Assembly (NCBI GenBank): GCA_903850915.1
Contig: CAINMV010000029.1
Location: 295,025 to 359,024 of the forward strand
Direction: 5' to 3'
From: an uncultured Bacteroidota bacterium
Lineage (GTDB): Bacteria > Bacteroidota > Bacteroidia > UKL13-3
Length of the DNA: 64,000 nucleotides
Below, in pieces: positions 37,817 through 47,480 of this stretch. Below the pieces are notes generated by a model, which worked only from the letters and a program-made list of their open reading frames with translations, was not told the DNA's origin and ran no database searches. Every line of letters starts with the position of its first letter. Position 1 is the first letter of the stretch. A program made the position numbers and the translations under genes.

Positions 37817-39718
37817 ATGGGAAAGATAATTGGAATCGATTTAGGAACCACCAACTCATGTGTGTCCGTAATGGAAGGCAATGAGCCGGTAGTAATCGCA
37901 AACAGTGAAGGTAAACGTACAACGCCATCTATCGTTGGCTTTTTAAAAGACGGGGAGCGCAAAATTGGAGACCCTGCAAAACGTCAGGCCGTTACCAATC
38001 CGGTGAATACTGTATTCTCCATAAAACGCTTTATGGGAAACACGTATGACCAGGTGACAGCAGAAATAGCGCGTGTGCCATACAAAGTAGTGAAAGGCGA
38101 TAATAACACTCCACGTGTAAACATTAGCGAAAGATTGTATACACCACAAGAAATATCAGCTATTATCTTACAAAAAATGAAGAAAACAGCGGAAGATTAT
38201 TTGGGTGTAGAAGTTACAGAAGCCGTAATTACAGTTCCTGCTTACTTTAATGACGCACAACGTAATGCCACCAAAGAAGCAGGTGAAATTGCTGGTTTAA
38301 CCGTAAAACGTATCATTAATGAGCCTACAGCAGCAGCATTGGCTTATGGTATGGATAAGAAAGGGAAAGACATGAAAATTGTCGTTTTCGACTGTGGTGG
38401 AGGAACGCATGATGTATCGGTATTGGAATTGGGTGATGGCGTTTTCGAAGTAAAAAGTACAGATGGAGACACCCACTTAGGTGGAGATGATTTTGACCAA
38501 AAAATTATAGACTGGCTGGTTGCTGAATTTAAAGACGAGAACGGAGGCTTAGATTTAAGCAAAGACCCAATGGCATTGCAACGTTTAAAAGAGGCTGCAG
38601 AGAAAGCGAAAATCGAATTGTCGTCAAGCACCAATGCGGAAATAAACTTACCTTATATAATGCCTGTAGATGGCATTCCGAAGCACTTGGTTCGTACGCT
38701 GAGCAAAGCTAAATTTGAACAAATGTGTGATGATCTAATTCGCAGAACAATAGATCCGTGTAAGTCGGCCTTAAAAAATGCTGGATTAAGCACTAGCGAT
38801 ATTGATGATATTATCTTGGTCGGAGGTTCAACTCGTATCCCCGCAATTCAGGAAGCCGTTGAGAAGTTCTTTGGTAAAGTTCCAAGCAAAGGTGTAAACC
38901 CGGATGAAGTAGTAGCTATTGGTGCTGCCATACAAGGCGGAGTATTAACCGGTGAAGTTAAAGATGTATTATTGTTGGATGTTACGCCTTTGAGTTTAGG
39001 AATTGAAACCATGGGTAATGTATTCACCAAATTAATAGATGCAAACACAACCATACCTACTAAAAAATCAGAGACTTTTTCAACCGCAGTAGATAGCCAA
39101 CCAAGCGTGGAAATCCATGTATTGCAAGGTGAACGAGCTATGGCTAAAGATAACCGTACGCTTGGTCGTTTCCATTTGGATGGAATTCCACCAGCACCAC
39201 GCGGTGTGCCTCAAGTAGAGGTTACCTTCGACATTGATGCTAATGGTATTATTCATGTAAGCGCAAAGGACAAAGGAACGAACAAAGAACAGAAAATTCG
39301 CATTGAATCGTCGACTGGATTGAGTGATGATGAAATAAAACGAATGAAAGCCGAAGCTGCTGCGAATGCAGATTCAGACAAGAAAGCAAAAGAAGAAGCA
39401 GAAAAGCTAAATGGAGCCGACCAAATGATATTCCAAACTGAAAAGCAGTTGAAAGAATATGGCGAAAAAGTACCGGCCGATGCTAAAGGGCAAATTGAGA
39501 CCATCTTAGGCAAATTAAAAGCAGCCCATGCTGCTAGAGATTTCGCAGGTATCGACGCCGCTATGGCTGAGATAAACACATTATGGGAGCAAGCAAGTCA
39601 GCATATGTATAGTCAAGGTAATGAAGCCAATGCTGGTGGAGCCAATAACAATGCCAATGCTGGAAACGGCAGTAATGATGGTAACGTTCAAGATGTAGAA
39701 GCAGAAGAAGTGAAATAA
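37817..39718 (+). CDS. dnaK: Chaperone DnaK (Hsp70)
   Basis: A 633-residue Hsp70. The ATPase domain starts with [19 protein letters not shown] and contains the phosphate-2 loop [20 protein letters not shown] and [16 protein letters not shown]. The substrate-binding domain and helical lid follow, with an Asn/Gly-rich linker and an acidic EAEEVK end. It folds and protects proteins with DnaJ and GrpE, whose genes are not nearby. The 262-base upstream gap shows no CIRCE operator. One residue deserves note: the phosphate-2 loop reads CGGGTHD where most DnaK proteins have LGGGTFD. Confidence 0.98.
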   Translation: MGKIIGIDLGTTNSCVSVMEGNEPVVIANSEGKRTTPSIVGFLKDGERKIGDPAKRQAVTNPVNTVFSIKRFMGNTYDQVTAEIARVPYKVVKGDNNTPRVNISERLYTPQEISAIILQKMKKTAEDYLGVEVTEAVITVPAYFNDAQRNATKEAGEIAGLTVKRIINEPTAAALAYGMDKKGKDMKIVVFDCGGGTHDVSVLELGDGVFEVKSTDGDTHLGGDDFDQKIIDWLVAEFKDENGGLDLSKDPMALQRLKEAAEKAKIELSSSTNAEINLPYIMPVDGIPKHLVRTLSKAKFEQMCDDLIRRTIDPCKSALKNAGLSTSDIDDIILVGGSTRIPAIQEAVEKFFGKVPSKGVNPDEVVAIGAAIQGGVLTGEVKDVLLLDVTPLSLGIETMGNVFTKLIDANTTIPTKKSETFSTAVDSQPSVEIHVLQGERAMAKDNRTLGRFHLDGIPPAPRGVPQVEVTFDIDANGIIHVSAKDKGTNKEQKIRIESSTGLSDDEIKRMKAEAAANADSDKKAKEEAEKLNGADQMIFQTEKQLKEYGEKVPADAKGQIETILGKLKAAHAARDFAGIDAAMAEINTLWEQASQHMYSQGNEANAGGANNNANAGNGSNDGNVQDVEAEEVK

Positions 39719-39737
39719 CCACCCTCGCATTAAATAC

Positions 39738-39768
39738 AAAAAACCGCTACAAGCTGTAGCGGTTTTTT
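39738..39768. terminator. Bidirectional terminator after dnaK
   Basis: AAAACCGCTAC at 39739-39750 pairs with GTAGCGGTTTT, closing a small loop and followed by a T run on the plus strand; the flanking A run makes it usable on the minus strand too. It serves dnaK and the convergent oxidoreductase gene. Confidence 0.9.
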
Positions 39769-39780
39769 TATGCATTTAAT

Positions 39781-41229
39781 TTATGTTGTTTTCGTAATTC
39801 GTTTCATCATATTTCTGAAAATAAAAAAATGAAATGGCAACATCGCGTACCAATAGTTGCGACCTGCGATACCACGTGGTCTGAAGGTTGCTGTTTGTTT
39901 ATAGAGATAACGATTATGGTAATGTACAATAGAAAACTCCAACCATGCTTCACCAGGTAATTTCATTTCTGCAAAAAGCAACAATCGATGGTTTTTGCGG
40001 TCAGCTAAAATTACTCTCCAGAAATCGAGAGCGTCACCGGGTTTTAAATCCACATCGCTTTTGCGCCCCCGACGCAATCCGACACCTCCAAACAACTTAT
40101 CTATTAACCCTCGAATACGCCATAAATAATTAGCATAAAACCAACCATTAACGCCACCGATGCCAAAAAAGCGGTCTGAAATTTCTTGTACTTGATTTTC
40201 TTCAATCTCTACCCAACGCTTATCGCGATAACAACCCATAAATGGCACCTCGATGTATTCGTTGATATCCAAATGATTGAGCGCACTAATGGAAGCATCT
40301 TTCCAACTCGACACCACCATATTTTGCTTAATCATTTGAAACGCCAATTGAATTGATTCCTTATAAGAAAACAATTCTTGTGGTATTATATCGCGAACAG
40401 AATTATCGTGACAGATGACATCGTTTTTTAAGCTTTCCACCAATTGCCGTGCAATTGTAAAATTCGTTGATGTAATGATATACAGCCAATAGGAAGAAAT
40501 ACGAGGGGTAAGAAATGGAAGAATAAAAATCCTCCTTTTATAGCCTCTAACTTCCGCAAACTGCAACATCATATCTTTATATGTAAGTACATCAGGACCA
40601 CCTATTTCAAACGTTCTGTTATTGGTTGCTTCATTTAATACCGCCGCGTGCAAATAGTTAATTACATTACGAATGGCAATGGGTTGACATTTTGATAAAA
40701 GCCATCGAGGACCTGCTAGAAAAGGCATTTTTTCTACCAAATCACGTATTATTTCGAAAGATGCACTACCAGAGCCAACAATAATACCAGCCTCAAAAAT
40801 AGTATATTTAATCCCCGATTCTATCAGCACATCTTTTACAATTTTACGGGCATTAAGGTGCGTAGACAAACCGCTTTGGTTGCTTATGCCGCCCAGGTAT
40901 ATCAACTTCTTAACTCCTGTTGTTTTTGCCACTTGAACAAAGTTTTCCGCCGATTTTCGTTCGAGCTCTTCTAGTGAAACAAACGTATCCTTTAATGAAT
41001 GAATAAGATAAAAGGCAACATCAAAATGAGTAACGGCAAAAACCTGAGCAGCTTGAGATGGCTTTAAAAAATCGTATTCAATAACCTTAATTTTACGTTG
41101 AAGATCATATAGGGGCTGAAACCGAATACTATCGCGAACTATACAGGTAACATCGTGACCCGCCTCTACTAAAATTGGTAATAGCCGCATGCCAATATAG
41201 CCGTTGGCTCCTGTGAGCAGAATTCTCAT
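39781..41229 (-). CDS. NAD(P)-binding SDR-like oxidoreductase with DUF2867-like C-terminus
   Basis: A 482-residue protein. The N-terminal Rossmann domain opens with LLTGANGYIGMRL (TGxxGxxG) and is of the atypical SDR/NmrA type. A C-terminal ~150-residue part (from about residue 330) resembles DUF2867 with RGRKSDVDLKPGDALDFWRV and FRPRGIAGRNYWYAMLPFH. Proteins of this architecture are widespread in Bacteroidota; substrate unknown. It has its own strand and shares a terminator with dnaK. Confidence 0.85.
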   Translation of the reverse strand: MRILLTGANGYIGMRLLPILVEAGHDVTCIVRDSIRFQPLYDLQRKIKVIEYDFLKPSQAAQVFAVTHFDVAFYLIHSLKDTFVSLEELERKSAENFVQVAKTTGVKKLIYLGGISNQSGLSTHLNARKIVKDVLIESGIKYTIFEAGIIVGSGSASFEIIRDLVEKMPFLAGPRWLLSKCQPIAIRNVINYLHAAVLNEATNNRTFEIGGPDVLTYKDMMLQFAEVRGYKRRIFILPFLTPRISSYWLYIITSTNFTIARQLVESLKNDVICHDNSVRDIIPQELFSYKESIQLAFQMIKQNMVVSSWKDASISALNHLDINEYIEVPFMGCYRDKRWVEIEENQVQEISDRFFGIGGVNGWFYANYLWRIRGLIDKLFGGVGLRRGRKSDVDLKPGDALDFWRVILADRKNHRLLLFAEMKLPGEAWLEFSIVHYHNRYLYKQTATFRPRGIAGRNYWYAMLPFHFFIFRNMMKRITKTT

Positions 41230-41300
41230 GATGAGGTGAAATTAAATTAAAAAGCAACACCAAGTCATGAAGATGACCAAAATCAGTTATTTGAAAAACA

Positions 41301-41339
41301 AAACAAAAAAGCTGGTTTTTTTTCGAATGTAGAAACCAG
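41301..41339 (-). terminator. Terminator after the yqeY-like gene
   Basis: On the minus strand CTGGTTT (41339-41333) pairs with AAACCAG (41318-41312), followed by a T-rich tract (complement of 41301-41310). It ends the lpxD - lpxC/fabZ - yqeY transcript. Confidence 0.75.
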
Positions 41340-41386
41340 TTCAACAAATCAATAGCAACTTTTATAAGAAACGGTATTAAATAAAA

Positions 41387-41836
41387 TTACCCAAGCGCCT
41401 TTTTCAGCAACTCCGATATTTTTTTACCGTCTGCCTTCCCGGCCAGATGTTTCATAGCCAAGGGTATCGCCTTACTAAATTCGGCCGCAGAGGAAATGTT
41501 ATTTGCCGCAAGCATCATTTTAAGTTCATTGGTAATTTCATCGTCGCCCATCTGCTTTGGAAGGTAGCGTTCAAAAATCGTTAGCTCTTCTTGCTCCTTT
41601 ACCGCAAGGTCGGCACGATTTTGCTTATTGAAAATATCCAAGCTCTCTTTACGTTGCTTGGCTAACTTTTGAATTATTTTTATGGCCTGTTCCTCGCTAA
41701 TTTCATCGCCAGCGCCTTCGCTAGTAGCAGCAATAATTAATGCTGCTTTGATAGCTCTTAAACCGCGCAATTCCGCTTCATTGCGTGCTTTCATGGCGGT
41801 TGTGATTTCTTGATTTATTTTTTCGGTAAAACTCAT
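41387..41836 (-). CDS. GatB/YqeY domain protein
   Basis: A 149-residue all-helical protein of the YqeY family (tail-like domain of the GatB amidotransferase subunit). Features are the N-terminal KARNEAELRGLRAIKAALI helix and the C-terminal GKADGKKISELLKKAL. The exact function is unknown; a tRNA-linked role is assumed from similarity to GatB. It follows lpxC/fabZ by 49 bases, in the place where lpxA is often found in relatives. Confidence 0.9.
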   Translation of the reverse strand: MSFTEKINQEITTAMKARNEAELRGLRAIKAALIIAATSEGAGDEISEEQAIKIIQKLAKQRKESLDIFNKQNRADLAVKEQEELTIFERYLPKQMGDDEITNELKMMLAANNISSAAEFSKAIPLAMKHLAGKADGKKISELLKKALG

Positions 41837-41885
41837 GATGGCTAGGTTTATTTATTTGTGTGTATAAAAAAATAGTTGAATTAAA

Positions 41886-43283
41886 TTAAGCGCGTTTTGC
41901 AATTTGTGCCATCATTTCGGCTTCGATAACAATTTTATCACCTACATAACCTATTCCTTTCATTTGAACTATACCACGACGAACGGGTTGGGTTAATTCC
42001 AACTTCATTACCAAGGTATCTCCTGGCACCACTTTATCTTTAAATTTCACTTCAGTGATTTTCATAAAGTAAGTGGCATAATTTTCCGGATCCGGGTAAT
42101 TACTTAGAATCATTACCCCTCCTGCTTGTGCTAATGCTTCTACCTGAAGTACACCTGGAAACAATGGTTCGGTTGGGAAATGGCCAGCAAAAAAATCCTC
42201 ATTAAACGTGATGTTTTTGATAGCAACAATATGTTTATCGCTTTTCTCTATTACTTTATCTACAAACAAAAACGGCTGACGATGCGGTAAAAACTTTTGA
42301 ATTTGCATCACATCGTAAAGTGGTGGAATGTTAGGATTATATACAGGTGCCTTACTTCCTCGTTTCTGTTTCTTAATCAAAGCCTTAATTTTCTTAGCAA
42401 AGGCCACATTCGCGGCATGACCTGGACGAGCGGCCATAATTTGTGCTTTAATAGGCATTCCAATTAATGCCAAGTCGCCAATCAAATCGAGCAACTTATG
42501 ACGTGCCGGTTCATTTTGAAAGCGCATCTCCAGGTTATTCAAGATACCTTCCTTACGCACACCTACCTTGGGTTTATTAAAAAGTACCGCCAGATGGTCT
42601 AACTCATCATCTTCCACCTTGCGATCGACAATAACGATTGCATTATTTAGGTCTCCACCTTTAATTAAATTATTGGCAAGCAGCATTTCCAATTCATGTA
42701 AGAAGCAAAAAGTTCGGCAACTTGATATTTCCTTTTCAAATTCTTTAATATCCGTAACTGAGGCATGCTGACTTCCAAGCACCGAGGAGTTGTAATCCAC
42801 CATCACCGTAAGTCGATAGTCATCCACAGGCATCGCCACCATCTCCACCTTACGACTTAGATCGGCATAATGCACGTTCTCCGGTACAATAAAATATTCA
42901 CGATCAGCATCTTGCTCTTCGATTTTAGCCTCCAAAAGCATATCTACAAAGTCTTTTGCGCTGCCATCCATAATTGGAGGTTCTGGCCCATCCAATTGAA
43001 TGAGTACATTATCGAGTTCCATACCTGCAAGAGCGGCGAGCACATGCTCCACTGTATTAACCCTGCAATTGTTATGCTCCAGGGTAGTACCGCGAGAAGT
43101 ATCCACAACATAATCAACATCGGCATTGATAATGGGTTGTCCAGGAAGATCAAGCCGTTGAAATTTGAACCCATGATTGATGGGTGCCGGCTGAAATGTA
43201 AGTGTACATTCGCTTCCAGTATGCAGACCAACACCTGATATACTTATGGAATCTTTTATGGTATGTTGTTTTAAGGATGACAT
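41886..43283 (-). CDS. lpxC/fabZ: Bifunctional UDP-acyl-GlcNAc deacetylase / 3-hydroxyacyl-ACP dehydratase
   Basis: A 465-residue fusion. Residues 1-~305 are LpxC, the zinc-dependent deacetylase of lipid A synthesis, with zinc ligands His80 (TVEH), His262 and Asp266 (HKLLD) and the C-terminal catalytic HPGH-like motif (RPGHA at 286-290). Residues ~315-465 are FabZ, the hot-dog dehydratase of fatty acid synthesis, with the active-site His368 (GHFP) and Glu382. This fusion is a hallmark of Bacteroidota and couples lipid A with fatty acid synthesis. It starts 13 bases after lpxD. Confidence 0.97.
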   Translation of the reverse strand: MSSLKQHTIKDSISISGVGLHTGSECTLTFQPAPINHGFKFQRLDLPGQPIINADVDYVVDTSRGTTLEHNNCRVNTVEHVLAALAGMELDNVLIQLDGPEPPIMDGSAKDFVDMLLEAKIEEQDADREYFIVPENVHYADLSRKVEMVAMPVDDYRLTVMVDYNSSVLGSQHASVTDIKEFEKEISSCRTFCFLHELEMLLANNLIKGGDLNNAIVIVDRKVEDDELDHLAVLFNKPKVGVRKEGILNNLEMRFQNEPARHKLLDLIGDLALIGMPIKAQIMAARPGHAANVAFAKKIKALIKKQKRGSKAPVYNPNIPPLYDVMQIQKFLPHRQPFLFVDKVIEKSDKHIVAIKNITFNEDFFAGHFPTEPLFPGVLQVEALAQAGGVMILSNYPDPENYATYFMKITEVKFKDKVVPGDTLVMKLELTQPVRRGIVQMKGIGYVGDKIVIEAEMMAQIAKRA

Positions 43284-43296
43284 TTTACTTTCGTGA

Positions 43297-44316
43297 TTAA
43301 TTCTTTTTCTTTATTTCTTTTACGTCTTCAAACAATTCAGGCAATTTAGCGATTAGCTTTGAAATCCTAAATGCATCGCGTTTGCCCATTATCGGAGATC
43401 CAAACCACTCTTTATTGGGCATTTCTATTTCATGATGGACACCACTTTGTGCTCCAATTTGCGAGCCATCGGCAACGGAAATATGACCAATGAAGCCCAC
43501 CTGACCTCCCACCTTACATTGTTTTCCTATTTTAGTACTTCCAGAAACACCTGTTTGTGAGGCTATCGCCGTATTTTCTCCAATCTCAACATTATGCGCA
43601 ATCTGGATTAGATTATCGAGGCGAACACCTTTGCGTATGATGGTACTGCCGAAAGTAGCCCTATCGATACTGCAATTACTTCCAATTTCTACATCATCTT
43701 CAATAATTACATTACCTATTTGAGGTATCTTTTTATAGCTACCATCGGGCTGCGGTGCATGACCGAAGCCATCGCTGCCTATTACGGTTGAAGCATGAAT
43801 AATAACGTTACTTCCAATTCTGCAATCGTAATAAATTTTTACACCACTATAAACAATAGTGTTGTCGCCAATTTGCACATTATCACCAATAAAGGCATGC
43901 GGGTATATTTTTACATTATTTCCAATTTTGGCTTTAGATCCGATGTATGCAAAGGCGCCGATATAAACACCGCTCGAACTAACCGAGGCCGTAGCATCGA
44001 TAAAACATGGTTGTTCGACTCCTGATTTATGCATTGCCAATTGCGCCAACTCCAAGATAGAAGTGAACGCATTGTAGGCATTAGGCACTCGAATTATGGT
44101 AGCTTTTATTGGCTTATCAAAAATCATATCTGCGTTAACCAAAACAGCACCCGCATTCGTGTCATAAATATAATGAAGGTACTTTGGATTGGAGAGGAAA
44201 CTCAACCCATTCGGCTTACCCTCTTCAATTTTACAGATGGTATTTAAAACGATATTACCATCGCCTTCCACCTTACCTCCGAGCATCTCTGCCAGTTCGA
44301 AAACTTTTGCCTCCAT
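43297..44316 (-). CDS. lpxD: UDP-3-O-acylglucosamine N-acyltransferase
   Basis: A 339-residue left-handed beta-helix acyltransferase, with an N-terminal uridine-binding domain and many hexapeptide repeats such as IGNNVKIYPHAFIGDNVQIG. The catalytic histidine lies in GSDGFGHAPQ (FGHA). It adds the N-linked 3-hydroxyacyl chain in lipid A synthesis. It is first in the operon with lpxC/fabZ, and a TAnnTTTG element lies 23-30 bases upstream. Confidence 0.97.
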   Translation of the reverse strand: MEAKVFELAEMLGGKVEGDGNIVLNTICKIEEGKPNGLSFLSNPKYLHYIYDTNAGAVLVNADMIFDKPIKATIIRVPNAYNAFTSILELAQLAMHKSGVEQPCFIDATASVSSSGVYIGAFAYIGSKAKIGNNVKIYPHAFIGDNVQIGDNTIVYSGVKIYYDCRIGSNVIIHASTVIGSDGFGHAPQPDGSYKKIPQIGNVIIEDDVEIGSNCSIDRATFGSTIIRKGVRLDNLIQIAHNVEIGENTAIASQTGVSGSTKIGKQCKVGGQVGFIGHISVADGSQIGAQSGVHHEIEMPNKEWFGSPIMGKRDAFRISKLIAKLPELFEDVKEIKKKN

Positions 44317-44338
44317 GAATTATAATAAAATTGGAATG

Positions 44339-44346
44339 CAAATTTA
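44339..44346 (-). promoter_or_regulatory. -7 element of the lpxD operon
   Basis: TAAATTTG on the minus strand fits TAnnTTTG, placing the start of transcription about 15 bases before the lpxD ATG. An exact -33 TTG is not obvious. Confidence 0.5.
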
Positions 44347-44553
44347 CTAAAATGTTCGCGAAGTGTACCTTTTGCGCCCTGAATAGCTCTTTTAGTACTC
44401 CACACACACTTGTTTTGAAGAACGATTGTAAAAAAAGTTGTTGTAATCCTCCAATAGAAAGGAATAAGCGCCTAACTTTGAAAACACACAAAAAGTTTGC
44501 TTTGTTACATTGGACTTATTGTATCCTAGGCGTGGATTATCGAACAATAATTT

Positions 44554-44561
44554 TACCTTTG
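44554..44561 (+). promoter_or_regulatory. -7 element just before fabH
   Basis: TACCTTTG matches TAnnTTTG and ends eight bases before the ATG at 44570, leaving almost no leader. Confidence 0.5.
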
Positions 44562-44569
44562 CTGTCGCT

Positions 44570-45562
44570 ATGAGTCAAAAAATTACCGCCGCCATCACCG
44601 CTATCGATGCATACTTGCCCCCCGACATCCTAACCAATTTCGATTTAGAAAAAATGGTTGACACCAACGACGAATGGATTCGGTCGCGCACAGGCATCAT
44701 TGAGCGTCGCATCCTAAAAACACCGGGATGGGCTTCGAGCGACATGGCTGCAGAGGCTATTAAGAGTTTACTAGAAAAGAAAAACATCGATCCATTAAGC
44801 ATAGATGTAATAATATGTGCTACGGTGACACCCGATATGGTGTTTCCGGCAACGGCGAATATCATTGGTGATAAGGTGGGCATGAAAAACGCCTGGGGCT
44901 TCGACTTGAGCGCTGCATGCTCTGGGTTTTTATTTGGGCTGCAAACGGGAGCTGCCCTCATTGAAAGTGGTAAATACAAAAAAGTACTTGTTGTTGGAGT
45001 GGATAAAATGAGTAGCATTATCGATTACACCGATAGAAACACTTGTATTATATTTGGAGATGGATGTGGTGTGGTGCTTTTGGAACCCAATTTTGATGGT
45101 TATGGAATTATGGATTGCATCTTAAAAAGTGATGGATCTGGACGTAAGCATTTGCATCAAAAAGCTGGTGGTTCATTAAAACCAGCATCTCATGAAACCA
45201 TTACAAATAAAGAGCATTTCGTATATCAGGAAGGACAGGCCGTTTTTAAAGCCGCTGTAAAAGGCATGGCCGATGTAAGTTACGAGATTCTTGAACGCAA
45301 CAATCTAAAATCAGAAGATATCGCATGGTTGGTGCCACATCAGGCCAACCTTAGAATTATTGATGCTACACGCGAACGTATGGGGCTGCCCGAAGAAAAA
45401 GTAATGGTAAATATCCAACGCTATGGAAACACCACTGCAGGTACATTGCCACTTTGCCTTTACGACTATGAAAGCCAATTAAAAAAAGGCGATAATATTA
45501 TTTTGGCGTCCTTTGGTGGTGGTTACACTTGGGGAAGTATTTGGTTAAAATGGGCCTACTAA
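44570..45562 (+). CDS. fabH: 3-oxoacyl-ACP synthase III
   Basis: A 330-residue thiolase-fold enzyme. The catalytic triad is visible: Cys117 in LSAACSGF, His257 in VPHQANLRI and Asn287 in YGNTTAG. It condenses an acyl-CoA primer with malonyl-ACP to start fatty acid synthesis. An in-frame upstream start at 44510 would add 20 residues lacking family similarity and would lie upstream of the promoter element, so the ATG at 44570 is chosen. It is divergent from the lpxD operon, placing two lipid-precursor units back to back. Confidence 0.96.
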   Translation: MSQKITAAITAIDAYLPPDILTNFDLEKMVDTNDEWIRSRTGIIERRILKTPGWASSDMAAEAIKSLLEKKNIDPLSIDVIICATVTPDMVFPATANIIGDKVGMKNAWGFDLSAACSGFLFGLQTGAALIESGKYKKVLVVGVDKMSSIIDYTDRNTCIIFGDGCGVVLLEPNFDGYGIMDCILKSDGSGRKHLHQKAGGSLKPASHETITNKEHFVYQEGQAVFKAAVKGMADVSYEILERNNLKSEDIAWLVPHQANLRIIDATRERMGLPEEKVMVNIQRYGNTTAGTLPLCLYDYESQLKKGDNIILASFGGGYTWGSIWLKWAY

Positions 45563-45634
45563 TTAAACCATTAGCATTGCAATGGATTAAAATGCGACAA
45601 CATCTGTACATGTAATTAAAAATACAAATAACAT

Positions 45635-46060
45635 ATGTATTTTAGATGTAAATCACCAATCGAATTGAAGTCGATTGCTCTTGAACTTTTACCAGAAATT
45701 CTGAACTATAAAAACGTGTGTTTTGTTGCACCGATGGGAGCAGGTAAAACAACTCTTATAAAGCAGATATGTGTAGCATTGGGTGTTACAGAAACAGATA
45801 TCCATAGTCCGACTTATAGTTTGATTAACGAATACCATGGCACATCGAATACCATTTTCCATTTTGACTTTTACCGATTAAATAGTATTGAAGAAGCCTT
45901 TGATTTCGGACTCGAAGAATATTTCGGAAGAGATGCAATTTGTTTGATGGAATGGCCTAAAATCGTTGCTCCAATACTTCCTATGCCATGCTTAAAAATT
46001 GAGATAAATATTGAAGAAGAGGACCGCATCTTAAACACCCAAATAATTAATTTTTTATAA
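45635..46060 (+). CDS. tsaE: tRNA t6A37 biosynthesis ATPase TsaE
   Basis: A 141-residue P-loop protein. Walker A is GAGKTT at residues 35-40, followed by SPTYSLINEY and FHFDFYRL, the family signatures. It helps TsaB/TsaD form threonylcarbamoyl-adenosine at position 37 of ANN-decoding tRNAs. It is 47 bases ahead of the alanine dehydrogenase gene. Confidence 0.95.
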   Translation: MYFRCKSPIELKSIALELLPEILNYKNVCFVAPMGAGKTTLIKQICVALGVTETDIHSPTYSLINEYHGTSNTIFHFDFYRLNSIEEAFDFGLEEYFGRDAICLMEWPKIVAPILPMPCLKIEINIEEEDRILNTQIINFL

Positions 46061-46107
46061 ACCAAAAACTTTATCTAATTTCGGCTCTAAGTTATTGAGC
46101 CAAGATT

Positions 46108-47331
46108 ATGCAGGAAGTTTACACCAACGATATAAAAGAACTGGCTAAAAAGGCCGGTTTACAGCCACAAGAAGCACTTTTGGAGGAGCGCAAACACGAT
46201 CATAATTTGCGCATTGCTGTTCCTCGAGAAATAACATATCAAGAAAACAGAATACCCCTTACCCCAACGGCGGTGCACCTCTTAGTAAACAATGGCCATG
46301 AAGTAATTATTGAAGCCGGGGCTGGGGCAAAAGCAAATTTTAGTGATAAAGACTACAGTGATGCTGGGGCAAAAATATCTTACAGCGCCGAAGAATTATT
46401 TAAATGCGAGATTGTACTTAAGATTTCTCCTCCTACTTTAGAAGAAATTAATTGGATGCAACAAGGTCAGATTTTAATTTCAGCATTACAACCCACTGAC
46501 CTTAAAGCCCATTACATTCATGAGTTGATGAATCGAGGTGTTACTGCTATTGCCTACGAATACCTTAAAGACGAATGGGGTTCGTTGCCTGTAATTAGAA
46601 GTATGAGTGAAATTGCTGGTAGTACTTCCGTGCTTATCGGTGCTGAATATTTAAGCAATGTTTTTGGAGGCAAAGGTGAATTGTTAGGCGGAATTACTGG
46701 GGTGCCTCCAACAGAAGTTATAATTATTGGCAGCGGCACTGTTGGTGAATATGCCACTCGTGCAGCATTAGGCTTAGGTGCAGAAGTAAAAGTATTCGAC
46801 AATAGCCTTTATCGCCTACGCAGACTGCAAAACAACATAGGAAATAGAATTTACACTTCGTTGTTAAATCCAAAGATACTTGGCAAAGCTCTGATGTCAG
46901 CAGACATTGCCATTGGCGCCTTGCGTGCTGAAGATGGATTAACACCTACTGTTGTGTCGGAAAACATGGTAAAAAACATGAAGCGAAACTCGGTGATTGT
47001 GGACGTGAGTATCGACCAAGGAGGATGTTTTGACACCTCTGAGGTAACAACACACGAAAATCCAGTGTTCACTAAACACGACGTTATCCATTATTGCGTA
47101 CCTAATATTTCATCGCGCGTAGCCCGCACGGCCAGTTATGCATTGAGTAACATTTTCAGCACCTTATTGCTAAAAATTGGAAACAATGGTGGTTTAAGAA
47201 AATACATTTGGGAGAAGAATGGTGTACGTGATGGCATCTATATTTACAAAGGACGCCTAACTAATCGTCATATTGCCAATAGATTTGACATTCCATTTAA
47301 AGACATTGAACTCTTAATTCCTACATTGTAG
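46108..47331 (+). CDS. ald: Alanine dehydrogenase
   Basis: A 407-residue protein. The N-terminal catalytic domain has IAVPREITYQENRIPLTPTAV, and the central NAD-binding loop is IIGSGTVGEYATRAALGLGA. It interconverts L-alanine and pyruvate plus ammonia with NAD. It is related to PntAA elsewhere in the window but contains an N-terminal extension of ~35 residues and a C-terminal region typical of Bacteroidota alanine dehydrogenases. A different amino-acid substrate within the same family cannot be fully excluded. Confidence 0.9.
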   Translation: MQEVYTNDIKELAKKAGLQPQEALLEERKHDHNLRIAVPREITYQENRIPLTPTAVHLLVNNGHEVIIEAGAGAKANFSDKDYSDAGAKISYSAEELFKCEIVLKISPPTLEEINWMQQGQILISALQPTDLKAHYIHELMNRGVTAIAYEYLKDEWGSLPVIRSMSEIAGSTSVLIGAEYLSNVFGGKGELLGGITGVPPTEVIIIGSGTVGEYATRAALGLGAEVKVFDNSLYRLRRLQNNIGNRIYTSLLNPKILGKALMSADIAIGALRAEDGLTPTVVSENMVKNMKRNSVIVDVSIDQGGCFDTSEVTTHENPVFTKHDVIHYCVPNISSRVARTASYALSNIFSTLLLKIGNNGGLRKYIWEKNGVRDGIYIYKGRLTNRHIANRFDIPFKDIELLIPTL

Positions 47332-47421
47332 CAGTAAATTAAATCCTTAAAAAACGAAGCTTTGGATTTGTATTATCGTAATTTTAGCAGGACTTAGTTA
47401 TTCACTTTTTACCCTCAACCC

Positions 47422-47451
47422 TTGTATATCATTCGAATTCTAATACTTTTG
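47422..47451 (+). promoter_or_regulatory. dnaN promoter
   Basis: TTG at 47422-47424, a 19-base spacer and TACTTTTG at 47444-47451 give an exact Bacteroidota promoter. Transcription should start near 47458, about 23 bases ahead of the ATG at 47481. Confidence 0.8.
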
Positions 47452-47480
47452 CGTGACCTATAAAATTGTTATTATCTACT

